From: Streptomyces sp. NBC_00442 | GTDB lineage: Bacteria; Actinomycetota; Actinomycetes; Streptomycetales; Streptomycetaceae | Assembly: GCF_036014195.1 (NCBI RefSeq) | Contig: NZ_CP107918.1 | Location: 4,030,001-4,094,000 of the forward strand | Reading direction: 5' to 3' | Length of the DNA: 64,000 nt | Part shown: positions 1 to 7,637 of the stretch, one piece after another | How the letters are laid out: each line of letters opens with the position of its first letter | Numbering within the stretch: the first letter of the stretch is position 1 | Notes under the pieces: model-generated | The model's database searches: none | What the model was told of the DNA's origin: nothing | Seen by the model: only the letters and a program-made list of their open reading frames with translations | Position numbers and translations under genes: made by a program

Positions 1-468
1 ATGGACCCCCGCCAGCGCCGTCAGCCCCCGTTCGCCGGCCGGGCCTACGAGCTGACCGACGAGACGCCGGTGTACGTCATCTCGGTGGCGGCCCAGCTCT
101 CCGGTCTGCATCCGCAGACCCTGCGGCAGTACGACCGGCTCGGCCTTGTCTCGCCCGACCGCACGGCCGGGCGCGGCCGGCGCTACTCGGCCCGCGACAT
201 CGAACTGCTGCGTACCGTGCAGGAGTTGTCGCAGACCGAGGGCATCAACCTGGCCGGCATCAAGCGCATCATCGAGCTGGAGAACCAGGTCGCCGCGCTT
301 CAGGCCCGGGTCGCCGAGCTGTCGAGCGTGGTCGAGGGCGCGGCCGTCGCCATGCAGCAGCGCGAGGCCCAGGTGCACGCCTCCTACCGGCGCGACCTGG
401 TCCCCTACCAGGACGTCCAGCAGGCCAGCGCGCTGGTCGTCTGGCGGCCCAAGAGGACGTCGGAGTAG
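1..468 (+). CDS. hspR: HspR, MerR-family heat-shock repressor
   Basis: This 155-aa protein is the repressor of the dnaK and clpB heat-shock genes in actinobacteria; it acts by binding HAIR inverted repeats, with DnaK as co-repressor in Streptomyces. The MerR winged-helix region lies at about residues 25-95, with VYVISVAAQLSGLHPQTLRQ as recognition helices and YDRLGLVSPDRT plus GRRYSARDIELL as the wing. A short coiled coil follows (ELENQVAALQARVAEL), then the typical tail ALVVWRPKR. The window opens on its ATG, so the upstream dnaK-grpE-dnaJ genes expected from other streptomycetes are outside. A HAIR-like site is visible before clpB, the known partner target. Family assignment is very secure. 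Confidence 0.96.
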   Translation: MDPRQRRQPPFAGRAYELTDETPVYVISVAAQLSGLHPQTLRQYDRLGLVSPDRTAGRGRRYSARDIELLRTVQELSQTEGINLAGIKRIIELENQVAALQARVAELSSVVEGAAVAMQQREAQVHASYRRDLVPYQDVQQASALVVWRPKRTSE

Positions 469-499
469 CCCGGTCGGGGCCCGGCGCCCCCAGCGCCGC

Positions 500-536
500 A
501 CAGGCCCGCCGTCCCGTTCCGGGGCGGCGGGCCTGT
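500..536 (+). terminator. Hairpin terminator after hspR
   Basis: A perfect 12-bp inverted repeat (arms 500-511 and 525-536, ACAGGCCCGCCG with its complement) with a 13-nt loop lies 32 bases after the hspR stop. It has no U-tract, as is usual for Streptomyces hairpins. It probably ends the hspR (dnaK operon) transcript. Confidence 0.7.
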
Positions 537-616
537 CGCGTGCCGTGCCGACGTGAACCGGCACCCCGATGGGGATAGGGTCGTCGGGCTCGAACGCAGG
601 GAGGCGGGGGAAGGGC

Positions 617-1591
617 ATGTCTGGGCAGGTGGCGCATCCACATGGGGCGGACCGGCTGTGCGCGGCCGGGGAACGGGCGTACGCGGACGCGTTGCGCGCC
701 GGACGCATCGCGCGCGCGGGCGCGGGCGACGCCCCCTGCCTGATCGACCTGGGCCTGCTCCACCCCGACCCGGCCGCCCCCGCGTGGCTGCTTCCGACCT
801 CGCCGCAGGTCGTGATGGCGCGGCTGCTGCGCGGCATCCACGAGGACATCGCGGCGAGCCAGGCCCGGACGGGCTCGGCGGCCGCCGCCTTCGAGCGGTT
901 CGCCGCGCTCGGTACGCCCGTTCCGGCCGGCGGCGACGCCATCCGCGTCCTCGACGGCATCACCCGTATCAACGCGGCCATCGACGACGCGATAGCGGCC
1001 TGCACCACCGAGTCGCTCACCATCCAGCCGCGCGGCATCCGGCCCGAGCACATCCTGTCGCAGGCGCTGCCCCGGGCCGTCGACATGCTGGACCGCGGGG
1101 TGCGCATCCGCACCATGTACACCCACGTCGCCCGCTACGGCACCGGACTCGCCGACTATCTGCACCAGTTGGAGGGGCGCGCCGTGGAGGTGCGCACCCT
1201 GGACGAGGTCACCGAGCGCCTGCTGCTCTTCGACCGGACGGTGGCGATCATCCCGGCCGCGGCCGACGACAGCAGCGCGCTGGAGCTGCGCCATCCGGCG
1301 CTGGTGGAGTACCTGGCCACCGTCTTCGAGCGGCTGTGGCGGCTCGCGGTGCCGCTTGCCGAGGCGGTGCCCGTGGCCACCGACATCGAGGGCGTCACGC
1401 ACCGCGAGCGGGTCATCGCGGCGCTCCTGGCGGAGGGCCACCAGGACGCGGTGATAGCGCAGCGGCTCGGCATCAGCGTGCGGACCTGCCGGCACCACAT
1501 CAGCCGTCTCGCGGAGGCGCTCGGTTCGCGCAGCCGCACCCAGCTCGGCGTACGCATAGCCCAGTCGGGGCTCGATGCCCATCCGCGCTGA
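617..1591 (+). CDS. LuxR-type HTH regulator with TrmB-like sensor region (paralogue 1)
   Basis: A 324-aa regulator. The N-terminal and middle part resembles the phospholipase-D-like effector region of TrmB-type regulators seen in many Streptomyces LuxR proteins (ITRINAAIDDAIAACTTESLTIQPRG, split by a hydrophobic strand, then AVDMLDRGVRIRTMY). The C-terminal 60 residues form a LuxR-type helix-turn-helix (ALLAEGHQDAVIAQRLGIS, RTCRHHISRLAEALGS). The start at 617 is chosen because GGAGGCGGGGGAAGGGC directly precedes it; an in-frame ATG at 569 is possible. It is a clear paralogue of the convergent gene ending at 1849. No target is known; by position it may act with the DITWE-peptide genes just downstream. 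Confidence 0.85.
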   Translation: MSGQVAHPHGADRLCAAGERAYADALRAGRIARAGAGDAPCLIDLGLLHPDPAAPAWLLPTSPQVVMARLLRGIHEDIAASQARTGSAAAAFERFAALGTPVPAGGDAIRVLDGITRINAAIDDAIAACTTESLTIQPRGIRPEHILSQALPRAVDMLDRGVRIRTMYTHVARYGTGLADYLHQLEGRAVEVRTLDEVTERLLLFDRTVAIIPAAADDSSALELRHPALVEYLATVFERLWRLAVPLAEAVPVATDIEGVTHRERVIAALLAEGHQDAVIAQRLGISVRTCRHHISRLAEALGSRSRTQLGVRIAQSGLDAHPR

Positions 1592-1848
1592 GCGGAGACG
1601 ATCCGCGTGGTACGCGTCAGTCCGGTATGTCGGGCATCTCGGGCTTTAATCCGGCTCCAGTTGATGCAGTGCAGCAACATGATGGTGGTGGTGCGACGGC
1701 TCGCGATGCATCGTGGTGGCGGTATGAGCAGCTCAACTCGACGGGACACGGGGCCGGCAGGCGGCGGGACGGACGCCGCGACTGTGGCCCTGCTCGTGCG
1801 TGGCCCCCGAGGTGGCCCCGCGCTCCCCGGCGCGCCGAGGTGACGGCT
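1592..1848. other. Intergenic gap between convergent LuxR-type genes
   Basis: No gene is supported in these 257 bases. The stretch is less GC-rich than its surroundings and lacks Streptomyces codon bias in every frame. A weak pair GGCCCCCGAGGTGGCCCC near 1802-1819 may form part of a terminator, but no long hairpin is evident. Confidence 0.4.
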
Positions 1849-2826
1849 TCAGGCGTCCTGCTCCAGGATGCCCGACTGCGCTATCAGGAAGCCGAGTTGG
1901 GCCCGGCTTCCGCTGCCGAGCGACGCGGCGAGCTTGGCGATGTGGGCACGGCAGGTCCGTACGTTCATCCCCAGGCGCCGGGCGATGGCCTCGTCGACGT
2001 GGCCTTCGACGAGCAGCTTGGCGATGGAGCGCTGGACGCCGGTGATGCCGGCCGTCTCCAGGTGGTAGGGGACCTCGTCGTCCCAGGGCACGGCGTACTG
2101 CCAGAACTGCTCGAAGACGCCCACCAGGTACTGCACGAGCCCTTCGTGGCGCAGTTCGAGGGCGACCTGGCGGTCGCTGCGGGCGGGTATGAAGGCGATC
2201 TTGCGGTCCATGATGATGAGCCGGTCGATGATCTCTTCGAGGGTGCGCACTTCGAGCCCGTACGGCGCGATCCGCTCCACGTAGCCGATGGTGGCGGAGT
2301 GGTGGCGGGCGGTGTGCTGGTAGAGGGTGCGCATCTCGACGCCGCGCGCGACCAGGGGTTCGACGCGGCGCAGCCCCGCCTCGAAGCTCTCCGGCCTGCG
2401 TCCGCTGCCGGGCTGGATCACGAGCAGTTCGTCGGTGCACTCCTCGATGACGCGGTCGAGGGTCGCGTTGATCAGTTCCAGGCCTTCGAGGACCGTGATC
2501 GCGTGGGTGCCCGTCAGGGGCGGCGTCGCGATCGACATGAATGGCTCGAAGGTGTTGGCCAGGGCGACCGACAGCTTCCTGCGCTCCTGGATCTCGCGTT
2601 CGAGCGGCTGGGTCAGCAGGTTGAGCACCACCGTGGGCGGAACCGGCCGCAGCAGCCCGGCGTCGTCAGGATCGGGGCGCAGCAGGGTGAGGTCGACCAG
2701 GCACGGTGCGGCGTCGGCTTCTGAGCGGGTAATCCCGCCCGTACGCAGGGCGAGCGAGTACAGGGCCGTCCCTGTCTCGCACAGATCGACCGGGCCGTGA
2801 TCGTGTCCAACATGCCCCTTTTTCAA
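1849..2826 (-). CDS. LuxR-type HTH regulator with TrmB-like sensor region (paralogue 2)
   Basis: A regulator of about 325 aa, closely similar along its length to the protein at 617-1591: shared blocks include DLCETGTALYSLALRTG / RLCAAGERAYADALRAG, the RPESFEAGLRRVEPLVARGV region and the C-terminal HTH (LLVEGHVDEAIARRLGMN, RTCRAHIAKLAASLG). The frame is open back to an ATG at 2979, but that lies inside the divergent peptide gene. Alignment with the paralogue places the start near a TTG at 2826 preceded by GGATGAGGGGGG. The exact start is uncertain. It is divergent from the repeat-peptide gene at 2958 with about 130 bp between, so it is the obvious candidate regulator of that pair. Confidence 0.85.
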   Translation of the reverse strand: MKKGHVGHDHGPVDLCETGTALYSLALRTGGITRSEADAAPCLVDLTLLRPDPDDAGLLRPVPPTVVLNLLTQPLEREIQERRKLSVALANTFEPFMSIATPPLTGTHAITVLEGLELINATLDRVIEECTDELLVIQPGSGRRPESFEAGLRRVEPLVARGVEMRTLYQHTARHHSATIGYVERIAPYGLEVRTLEEIIDRLIIMDRKIAFIPARSDRQVALELRHEGLVQYLVGVFEQFWQYAVPWDDEVPYHLETAGITGVQRSIAKLLVEGHVDEAIARRLGMNVRTCRAHIAKLAASLGSGSRAQLGFLIAQSGILEQDA

Positions 2827-2931
2827 CCTAGTTGCACCCCCCTCATCCTTTTGAATTACAGGAACATGATGCCTGGCTGCGCTGGTGCAAGTGGTCGGAG
2901 TGGGCCATCGTCGTATCCGCGGGGGGAGGTA

Positions 2932-2961
2932 ATGATCAAAAGAGGTGGAGATCGGCCATGA
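2932..2961 (+). CDS. Possible 9-codon leader ORF coupled to the repeat-peptide gene
   Basis: An ATG at 2932 preceded by GGGGGGAGG opens a nine-codon ORF whose TGA overlaps the next ATG (ATGA at 2958-2961). The strong ribosome site and the overlap suggest translational coupling into the peptide gene. It is too short to judge by codon bias and could be chance. Confidence 0.3.
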   Translation: MIKRGGDRP

Positions 2962-3251
2962 GCAGGATGGTTCGAGCACTAAGCACGACAGCCGTTGTGG
3001 CGGCTGCTCTCTGCGCTCTCTCGGCGCCTGGGGACATTACTTGGGAGTCCCACCCCGCGAAGGCGGATGTCGCAACTGCAATGGACATCACCTGGGAGAT
3101 CGCGCCCAAGGTCGCCGCGATAGCGAGCGACCCGACCTGGGAGGTCGCGCCCAAGGCGGCGCCCGGCGACATCACCTGGGAGGTCGCACCCAAGGGCGCG
3201 GCGCCCGGTGACATCACCTGGGAGGACGCTCCCGCAGGTGCCGTCGCATGA
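2958..3251 (+). CDS. Secreted repeat peptide with five TWE motifs (RiPP-precursor-like)
   Basis: A 97-aa protein with no family I recognise. Residues 1-23 form a signal peptide: MSRMVR, a hydrophobic stretch ALSTTAVVAAALCALSA, and a likely ALSA cut. The rest is built from repeats of the form (G/M/S)D(I/P)TWE followed by a spacer such as VAPKAAP: GDITWE, MDITWE, SDPTWE, GDITWE, GDITWE. Threonine, tryptophan and glutamate are invariant in all five. Small size, signal, tandem near-identical cores and a coupled downstream gene are features of multi-core modified peptides, but also of repetitive surface peptides. The start has GGTGGAG eight bases upstream. Its stop overlaps the next start (ATGA, 3248-3251), so the two proteins are probably made together. 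Function is inference. Confidence 0.75.
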   Translation: MSRMVRALSTTAVVAAALCALSAPGDITWESHPAKADVATAMDITWEIAPKVAAIASDPTWEVAPKAAPGDITWEVAPKGAAPGDITWEDAPAGAVA

Positions 3252-3580
3252 GCTTCCCGCCCGACGACCGCACCTTCCGTCGCGAAATGGCCACGGCCTA
3301 CCGCTCTGGGTGGCACTTCATCGATCTCGCCACAGCAGTCCCGTTCCGTGGCGATTCGTTGATGGTCACCCTGCTCGGTGAGCCGATCCTGATCGCCCGC
3401 GAGGACGACGAGGACGTCCGCGCCTACCGGTGCCTGCGCCGCCCGCGCGGGGCGCCGCAGCCCATCCGCTGCGTTGTCCGGTACGGCATGGTCTTCGTCA
3501 ATCTGGACCAGCGTGACCACCAGCTTTTCGAGTCGGAAGCTCAACCCGATTCATCCACCGCCACCCCCCGCAGTGCCTGA
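3248..3580 (+). CDS. Small Rieske-like protein lacking the 2Fe-2S ligands
   Basis: A 110-aa protein whose pattern follows the Rieske domain of ring-hydroxylating oxygenases: a GWHFIDLATAVP opening, FRGDSLMVTLLGEPILIARED, then DVRAYRCLRRPRGAP where a true Rieske protein has a C-x-H-R-G-A-P cluster motif, and GMVFVNLD near the end. The histidine after the first cysteine is replaced by arginine (CLRR) and the second C-x-x-H pair is absent, so it should not bind a 2Fe-2S cluster in the normal way. It overlaps the repeat-peptide gene by ATGA. A role in recognising, escorting or modifying that peptide is inference from the coupling alone. The family resemblance is moderate and should be tested by profile search. 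Confidence 0.7.
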   Translation: MSFPPDDRTFRREMATAYRSGWHFIDLATAVPFRGDSLMVTLLGEPILIAREDDEDVRAYRCLRRPRGAPQPIRCVVRYGMVFVNLDQRDHQLFESEAQPDSSTATPRSA

Positions 3581-3622
3581 CGCGATCCCCCGTCGTTACA
3601 CATCGCGCAGGCGCTTCCCCCA

Positions 3623-3666
3623 CACAGCGGCGCCATCGTGGACCTGAACACGGTGGCGCCGCTGTG
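3623..3666. terminator. Bidirectional terminator between convergent genes
   Basis: A perfect 13-bp inverted repeat (3623-3635 and 3654-3666, CACAGCGGCGCCA and its complement) with an 18-nt loop lies between the Rieske-like gene and the convergent PPOX gene. It can serve both transcripts. Confidence 0.75.
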
Positions 3667-3693
3667 CTGCCCGGACGCGGCCGGCCCGGCCGC

Positions 3694-4107
3694 TCACGCG
3701 TTGCCCATGGCCCTCGTCAGCCGGATCTCGATCAGTACCCGGCCCGGGTTCACCCGCGGGGTCCGCTGATACCGCTCGGTGTACCGCGCCTCCGCGTCCG
3801 CGATCAGCTCGGGCTCCGTGCGGACGACCGCGCGGCCCTCCAGCGTCGCCCAGCGCCTGCCCTCCAGCTGGCAGAGCGCCACCCGGGCGCCCCGCGGATC
3901 CGCCGCGGCCTCCGCCAGGATGTTGGCGACCTTGCGGCTCGACCCGCTCGTGATGATCCGCGCGAGCCCCGCCTCCGGGTCGTACGTCGCCCCCACCGGC
4001 ACCACGTGCGGCGAACCGTCGGGCCGGTGGGTCGTCAAGGTGCAGATGTGGCGTTCCCGCCAGAAGCTGAGATAGCCCTCGCCGGGCATGCGTACGTCAG
4101 TGGCCAT
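3694..4107 (-). CDS. F420-dependent PPOX-class oxidoreductase
   Basis: A 137-aa protein of the split-barrel pyridoxamine-phosphate-oxidase-like superfamily, actinobacterial F420-type branch. It starts with GYLSFWRERHICTLTTHRPDGSPHVVPVG, the typical first strands that bind the deazaflavin or flavin phosphate, followed by RIITSGSSRKVANI and a VALCQLEGRRWATLEG strand pair with the RTEPELIADAEARYTERY helix. Length matches the TIGR03618-like members. It is transcribed away from clpB, 140 bp from its start, and ends convergently with the Rieske-like gene. The substrate cannot be predicted. Confidence 0.88.
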   Translation of the reverse strand: MATDVRMPGEGYLSFWRERHICTLTTHRPDGSPHVVPVGATYDPEAGLARIITSGSSRKVANILAEAAADPRGARVALCQLEGRRWATLEGRAVVRTEPELIADAEARYTERYQRTPRVNPGRVLIEIRLTRAMGNA

Positions 4108-4145
4108 GGCCAGGAACCTAACCCCGGTGAGCCCGTCCCCCTGAC

Positions 4146-4166
4146 CTTGAGCGGAATGGACTCAAC
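4146..4166 (+). promoter_or_regulatory. HAIR operator for HspR upstream of clpB
   Basis: CTTGAGC, seven bases, ACTCAAC matches the HspR inverted repeat consensus CTTGAGT-N7-ACTCAAG with one mismatch in each arm. It sits 82 bp before the clpB GTG. TTGAGC within it (4147-4152) could be the -35 of a vegetative promoter with a -10 region around 4170-4178, so HspR binding would block initiation. This matches the established HspR control of clpB in Streptomyces. Confidence 0.88.
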
Positions 4167-4247
4167 TTTGTGTACGTTGGAAGGGTCATGGGTGGCGCAC
4201 GCCGTGCCCGCCACGATTCGACGTACGACGAGGAGGAGCGAACGCAC

Positions 4248-6851
4248 GTGGACGCCGAGCTGACCAACAAGAGCCGGGACGCGATCAACGCAGCGAGCAG
4301 CCGGGCCGTAGCCGGGGGCCACCCGGACCTGACCCCCGCGCACCTGCTGGTCGCGCTCCTGGAAGCCCAGGACAACGAGAACATCACCGACCTGCTGGCC
4401 GCCGTCGACGCCGACCAGGCCGCCGTGCGCTCCGGCGCCGAGCGGATCCTGGCGGCCCTGCCCAGCGTCGCCGGGTCCACCGTCGCACCGCCCCAGCCCA
4501 ACCGGGACCTGCTCGCCGTCATCGCGGACGCCGCCCAGCGCGCCAAGGAGCTCGGCGACGAGTACCTCTCGACCGAGCGCCTGCTCATCGGCCTGGCGGC
4601 CAAGGGCGGGCAGAGCGGTGAGATCCTCTCCCAGCAGGGGGCGAGCGCGAAGAAGCTCCTTGAGGCGTTCGAGACGAGCAGGGGAGGGCGCCGGGTGACC
4701 ACACCCGACCCGGAGGGTCAGTACAAGGCGCTGGAGAAGTTCGGTACGGACTTCACGGCCGCCGCCCGCGAGGGCAAGCTCGACCCGGTCATCGGCCGGG
4801 ACCAGGAGATCCGCAGGGTCGTCCAGGTGCTGTCGCGGCGCACCAAGAACAACCCGGTGCTCATCGGCGAGCCCGGCGTCGGCAAGACCGCCGTCGTCGA
4901 GGGCCTCGCCCAGCGCATCGTGAAGGGCGACGTACCGGAGTCGCTGAAGAACAAGAAGCTGGTCTCGCTCGACCTCGGTGCGATGGTCGCGGGTGCGAAG
5001 TACCGCGGCGAATTCGAGGAGCGCCTCAAGACCGTCCTGTCCGAGATCAAGGAGAGCGACGGACAGATCATCACGTTCATCGACGAACTGCACACCGTCG
5101 TCGGCGCCGGCGCGGGTGGGGATTCGGCCATGGACGCCGGCAACATGCTGAAGCCCATGCTGGCCCGCGGCGAGCTCCGCATGGTCGGCGCCACCACCCT
5201 CGACGAGTACCGCGAGCGCATCGAGAAGGATCCCGCCCTGGAGCGCCGCTTCCAGCAGGTCCTGGTCGCCGAGCCGTCCGTCGAGGACACCATCGCGATC
5301 CTGCGCGGGCTCAAGGGCCGCTACGAGGCCCACCACAAGGTGCAGATCGCGGACGGCGCGCTCGTGGCCGCCGCCACCCTCTCCGACCGGTACATCACCT
5401 CCCGCTTCCTGCCCGACAAGGCCATCGACCTCGTCGACGAGGCCGCGTCCCGGCTCCGCATGGAGATCGACTCATCGCCCGTCGAGATCGACGAACTCCA
5501 GCGCTCCGTCGACCGGCTGCGCATGGAGGAGCTGGCCCTCAAGAACGAGACCGACGCCGGCTCCCTCCAGCGCCTGGACAAGCTCCGTAAGGACCTCGCC
5601 GACAAGGAGGAGGAGCTGCGCGGCCTCAACGCCCGCTGGGAGAAGGAGAAGCAGGGCCTCAACCGGGTCGGTGAGCTGAAGGAGAAGCTCGACGACCTGC
5701 GCGGCCAGGCCGAACGCGCCCAGCGCGACGGCGACTTCGACACCGCCTCCAAGCTCCTCTACGGCGAAATCCCGGGCCTGGAACGGGAGTTGGAGGAGGC
5801 CGCCGAGGAGGAGGCCGAGCAGGAGAAGTCCAAGGACGCCAAGGACACCATGGTCAAGGAGGAGGTCGGCCCCGACGACATCGCCGACGTCGTCGGCGCC
5901 TGGACCGGCATCCCCGCCGGGCGCCTGCTCGAAGGCGAGACGCAGAAGCTCCTGCGCATGGAGGACGAGCTGGGCAAGCGCCTCATCGGCCAGACCCAGG
6001 CCGTCCGGGCGGTCTCGGACGCGGTGCGCCGCACCCGGGCCGGCATCGCCGACCCCGACCGGCCCACCGGCTCGTTCCTCTTCCTCGGACCCACCGGCGT
6101 CGGCAAGACGGAACTCGCCAAGGCACTCGCCGACTTCCTCTTCGACGACGAGCGGGCCATGGTCCGCATCGACATGTCCGAGTACAGCGAGAAGCACTCG
6201 GTGGCCCGCCTCGTCGGCGCGCCCCCCGGCTACGTCGGCTACGAGGAGGGCGGCCAGCTCACCGAGGCCGTCCGCCGCCGCCCGTACTCCGTGGTCCTCC
6301 TGGACGAGGTGGAGAAGGCCCACCCCGAGGTCTTCGACATCCTGCTCCAGGTCCTCGACGACGGGCGCCTCACCGACGGGCAGGGCCGCACCGTCGACTT
6401 CCGCAACACCATCCTCATCCTCACCTCCAACCTGGGCAGCCAGTACCTGGTCGAGCCCTCGACCAGCGAGGAAGAGAAGAAGCAGCAGGTCCTTGACGTG
6501 GTGCGGGCGTCCTTCAAGCCCGAGTTCCTCAACCGGCTCGACGACCTGGTGGTCTTCTCGGCGCTCACCAAGGACGAGCTGTCCCACATCGCGGGGCTCC
6601 AGATCGGCCGCCTCGCCAAGCGCCTCGCCGACCGGCGCCTCACCCTCGACGTCACCCCGGCCGCCCTGGAATGGCTCGCCGACGAGGGCAACGACCCGGC
6701 GTACGGAGCGCGCCCGCTGCGCCGTCTGATCCAGACGGCCATCGGCGACCGGCTGGCCAAGGAGATCCTGGCCGGCGAGGTCAGGGACGGCGACACGGTG
6801 CGGGTGGACCGCTTCGAGGACGGGCTCGTCGTGGGGGCCGCCACGGACTAG
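4248..6851 (+). CDS. clpB: ClpB chaperone, AAA+ disaggregase
   Basis: An 867-aa Hsp100 disaggregase that extracts proteins from aggregates together with DnaK-DnaJ-GrpE. The Clp N domain occupies about residues 1-145, AAA-1 has Walker A GEPGVGKT at 207-214, the long coiled-coil middle domain lies at about 390-530 ([16 protein letters not shown]), and AAA-2 has Walker A GPTGVGKT at 614-621 with [16 protein letters not shown] as Walker B. The GTG at 4248 ([11 protein letters not shown]) is chosen over the upstream ATG at 4170 because it has AGGAGG at 4231-4236 and gives the standard ClpB N-terminus. A HAIR operator precedes it and a strong hairpin follows its stop. Confidence 0.97.
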   Translation: MDAELTNKSRDAINAASSRAVAGGHPDLTPAHLLVALLEAQDNENITDLLAAVDADQAAVRSGAERILAALPSVAGSTVAPPQPNRDLLAVIADAAQRAKELGDEYLSTERLLIGLAAKGGQSGEILSQQGASAKKLLEAFETSRGGRRVTTPDPEGQYKALEKFGTDFTAAAREGKLDPVIGRDQEIRRVVQVLSRRTKNNPVLIGEPGVGKTAVVEGLAQRIVKGDVPESLKNKKLVSLDLGAMVAGAKYRGEFEERLKTVLSEIKESDGQIITFIDELHTVVGAGAGGDSAMDAGNMLKPMLARGELRMVGATTLDEYRERIEKDPALERRFQQVLVAEPSVEDTIAILRGLKGRYEAHHKVQIADGALVAAATLSDRYITSRFLPDKAIDLVDEAASRLRMEIDSSPVEIDELQRSVDRLRMEELALKNETDAGSLQRLDKLRKDLADKEEELRGLNARWEKEKQGLNRVGELKEKLDDLRGQAERAQRDGDFDTASKLLYGEIPGLERELEEAAEEEAEQEKSKDAKDTMVKEEVGPDDIADVVGAWTGIPAGRLLEGETQKLLRMEDELGKRLIGQTQAVRAVSDAVRRTRAGIADPDRPTGSFLFLGPTGVGKTELAKALADFLFDDERAMVRIDMSEYSEKHSVARLVGAPPGYVGYEEGGQLTEAVRRRPYSVVLLDEVEKAHPEVFDILLQVLDDGRLTDGQGRTVDFRNTILILTSNLGSQYLVEPSTSEEEKKQQVLDVVRASFKPEFLNRLDDLVVFSALTKDELSHIAGLQIGRLAKRLADRRLTLDVTPAALEWLADEGNDPAYGARPLRRLIQTAIGDRLAKEILAGEVRDGDTVRVDRFEDGLVVGAATD

Positions 6852-6873
6852 GGCCTGTCCGCCGGACAGGCCC
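6851..6873 (+). terminator. clpB terminator hairpin
   Basis: GGGCCTGTCC, a three-base loop GCC, and the exact complement GGACAGGCCC start on the last base of the clpB stop. A 10-bp perfect stem this close to the stop is a strong terminator candidate. Confidence 0.8.
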
Positions 6874-7048
6874 TGGCCGGGCCGCCGTGCACGGGGGCGC
6901 GCGCCCGGTCCCGGGCATCCGCCCCCGGACACATCCCGCCACCCGGACCCGATTGAGTCAGCCCGCAGCGGATACCCGGGGGCGGGGCTTGCCAGTCCTG
7001 CCCCGGCATGGGGCAGGATGACCGGAACCGTACGAAGGAAGATTCACG

Positions 7049-7591
7049 ATGACCATCGACCCGTCCTCGATTCCGAATTTCGGGGCTCAGCCCGGCCCGC
7101 AGCCCGGCGGCCAGCCGGCCGGCCCCATCGTTCCCGACCAGGACCTGGTGAAGCAGCTCCTGGACCAGATGGAGCTCAAGTACGTCGTGGACGACGAGGG
7201 TGACCTCGCCGCTCCGTGGGAGGATTTCCGTACGTACTTCATGTTCCGCGGCGAGGACGACCAGCAGGTCTTCTCGGTGCGGACGTTCTACGACCGGCCG
7301 CACGGCATCGACGACAAGGTCCAGATCCTGGAGTCGATCGACGACTGGAACCGCCGCACCCTGTGGCCCAAGGTCTACACGCACACCCACGACGACGGCA
7401 CCGTCCGCCTCATCGGCGAGGCGCAGATGCTGATCGGCACCGGCGTCGCCCTGGAGCACTTCGTGTCCTCCACGGTGAGCTGGGTGCGCGCCTCCATCGA
7501 GTTCGACAAGTGGCTCCTGGAGCAGCTCGGCCTGGAGAAGGACGTCGACGGCGAAGAGGGCGAAGAGACCGGCGGCACCGAGTCCGAGTGA
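7049..7591 (+). CDS. YbjN domain-containing protein
   Basis: A 180-aa protein of the YbjN family, which has a type III secretion chaperone-like fold and is common downstream of clpB in Streptomyces. The N-terminal 35 residues are a Pro/Gly-rich extension (QPGPQPGGQPAGP). The domain runs from DLVKQLLDQMELKYVVDDEGDLAAPW through the strand YFMFRGEDDQQVFSVRTFYDRP, the helix DDWNRRTLWPKVYT, and the end TGVALEHFVSSTVSWVRASIEF. The tail is acidic. AAGGAAG precedes the ATG by about ten bases. Molecular function is unknown; E. coli YbjN affects motility and stress responses, which says little about this one. Confidence 0.85.
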   Translation: MTIDPSSIPNFGAQPGPQPGGQPAGPIVPDQDLVKQLLDQMELKYVVDDEGDLAAPWEDFRTYFMFRGEDDQQVFSVRTFYDRPHGIDDKVQILESIDDWNRRTLWPKVYTHTHDDGTVRLIGEAQMLIGTGVALEHFVSSTVSWVRASIEFDKWLLEQLGLEKDVDGEEGEETGGTESE

Positions 7592-7637
7592 GGCGCTGCC
7601 CCGCCGTTCACGAGTGAGGCGCTGCCACGCCGTTCAC
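7586..7637. repeat. 26-bp tandem duplication spanning both convergent stops
   Basis: Two copies of a 26-bp unit (GAGTGAGGCGCTGCC...CCGTTCAC), differing at one base, sit head to tail at 7586-7611 and 7612-7637. The first carries the ybjN-like TGA and the second carries the stop of the convergent membrane protein gene. Confidence 0.75.

Noticed and set aside
553..2724. 723-codon open frame on the plus strand
   Set aside because: It crosses the two convergent LuxR-type genes in a shadow frame, is Arg/Gly/Ala-rich without domain features and has no ribosome site.
2827..2979. Extended N-terminus of the second LuxR-type protein from the ATG at 2979
   Set aside because: It would overlap the divergent repeat-peptide gene and does not align with the paralogue.
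2958..3251. Lanthipeptide or lasso-peptide precursor
   Set aside because: There is no cysteine in the repeats, and no LanM/LanB, cyclase or lasso protease gene lies nearby; a different type of peptide system is needed.
4170..4247. N-terminal extension of ClpB from the ATG at 4170
   Set aside because: The extension overlaps the promoter region, has no ribosome site and is absent from known ClpB proteins; the GTG at 4248 has AGGAGG.
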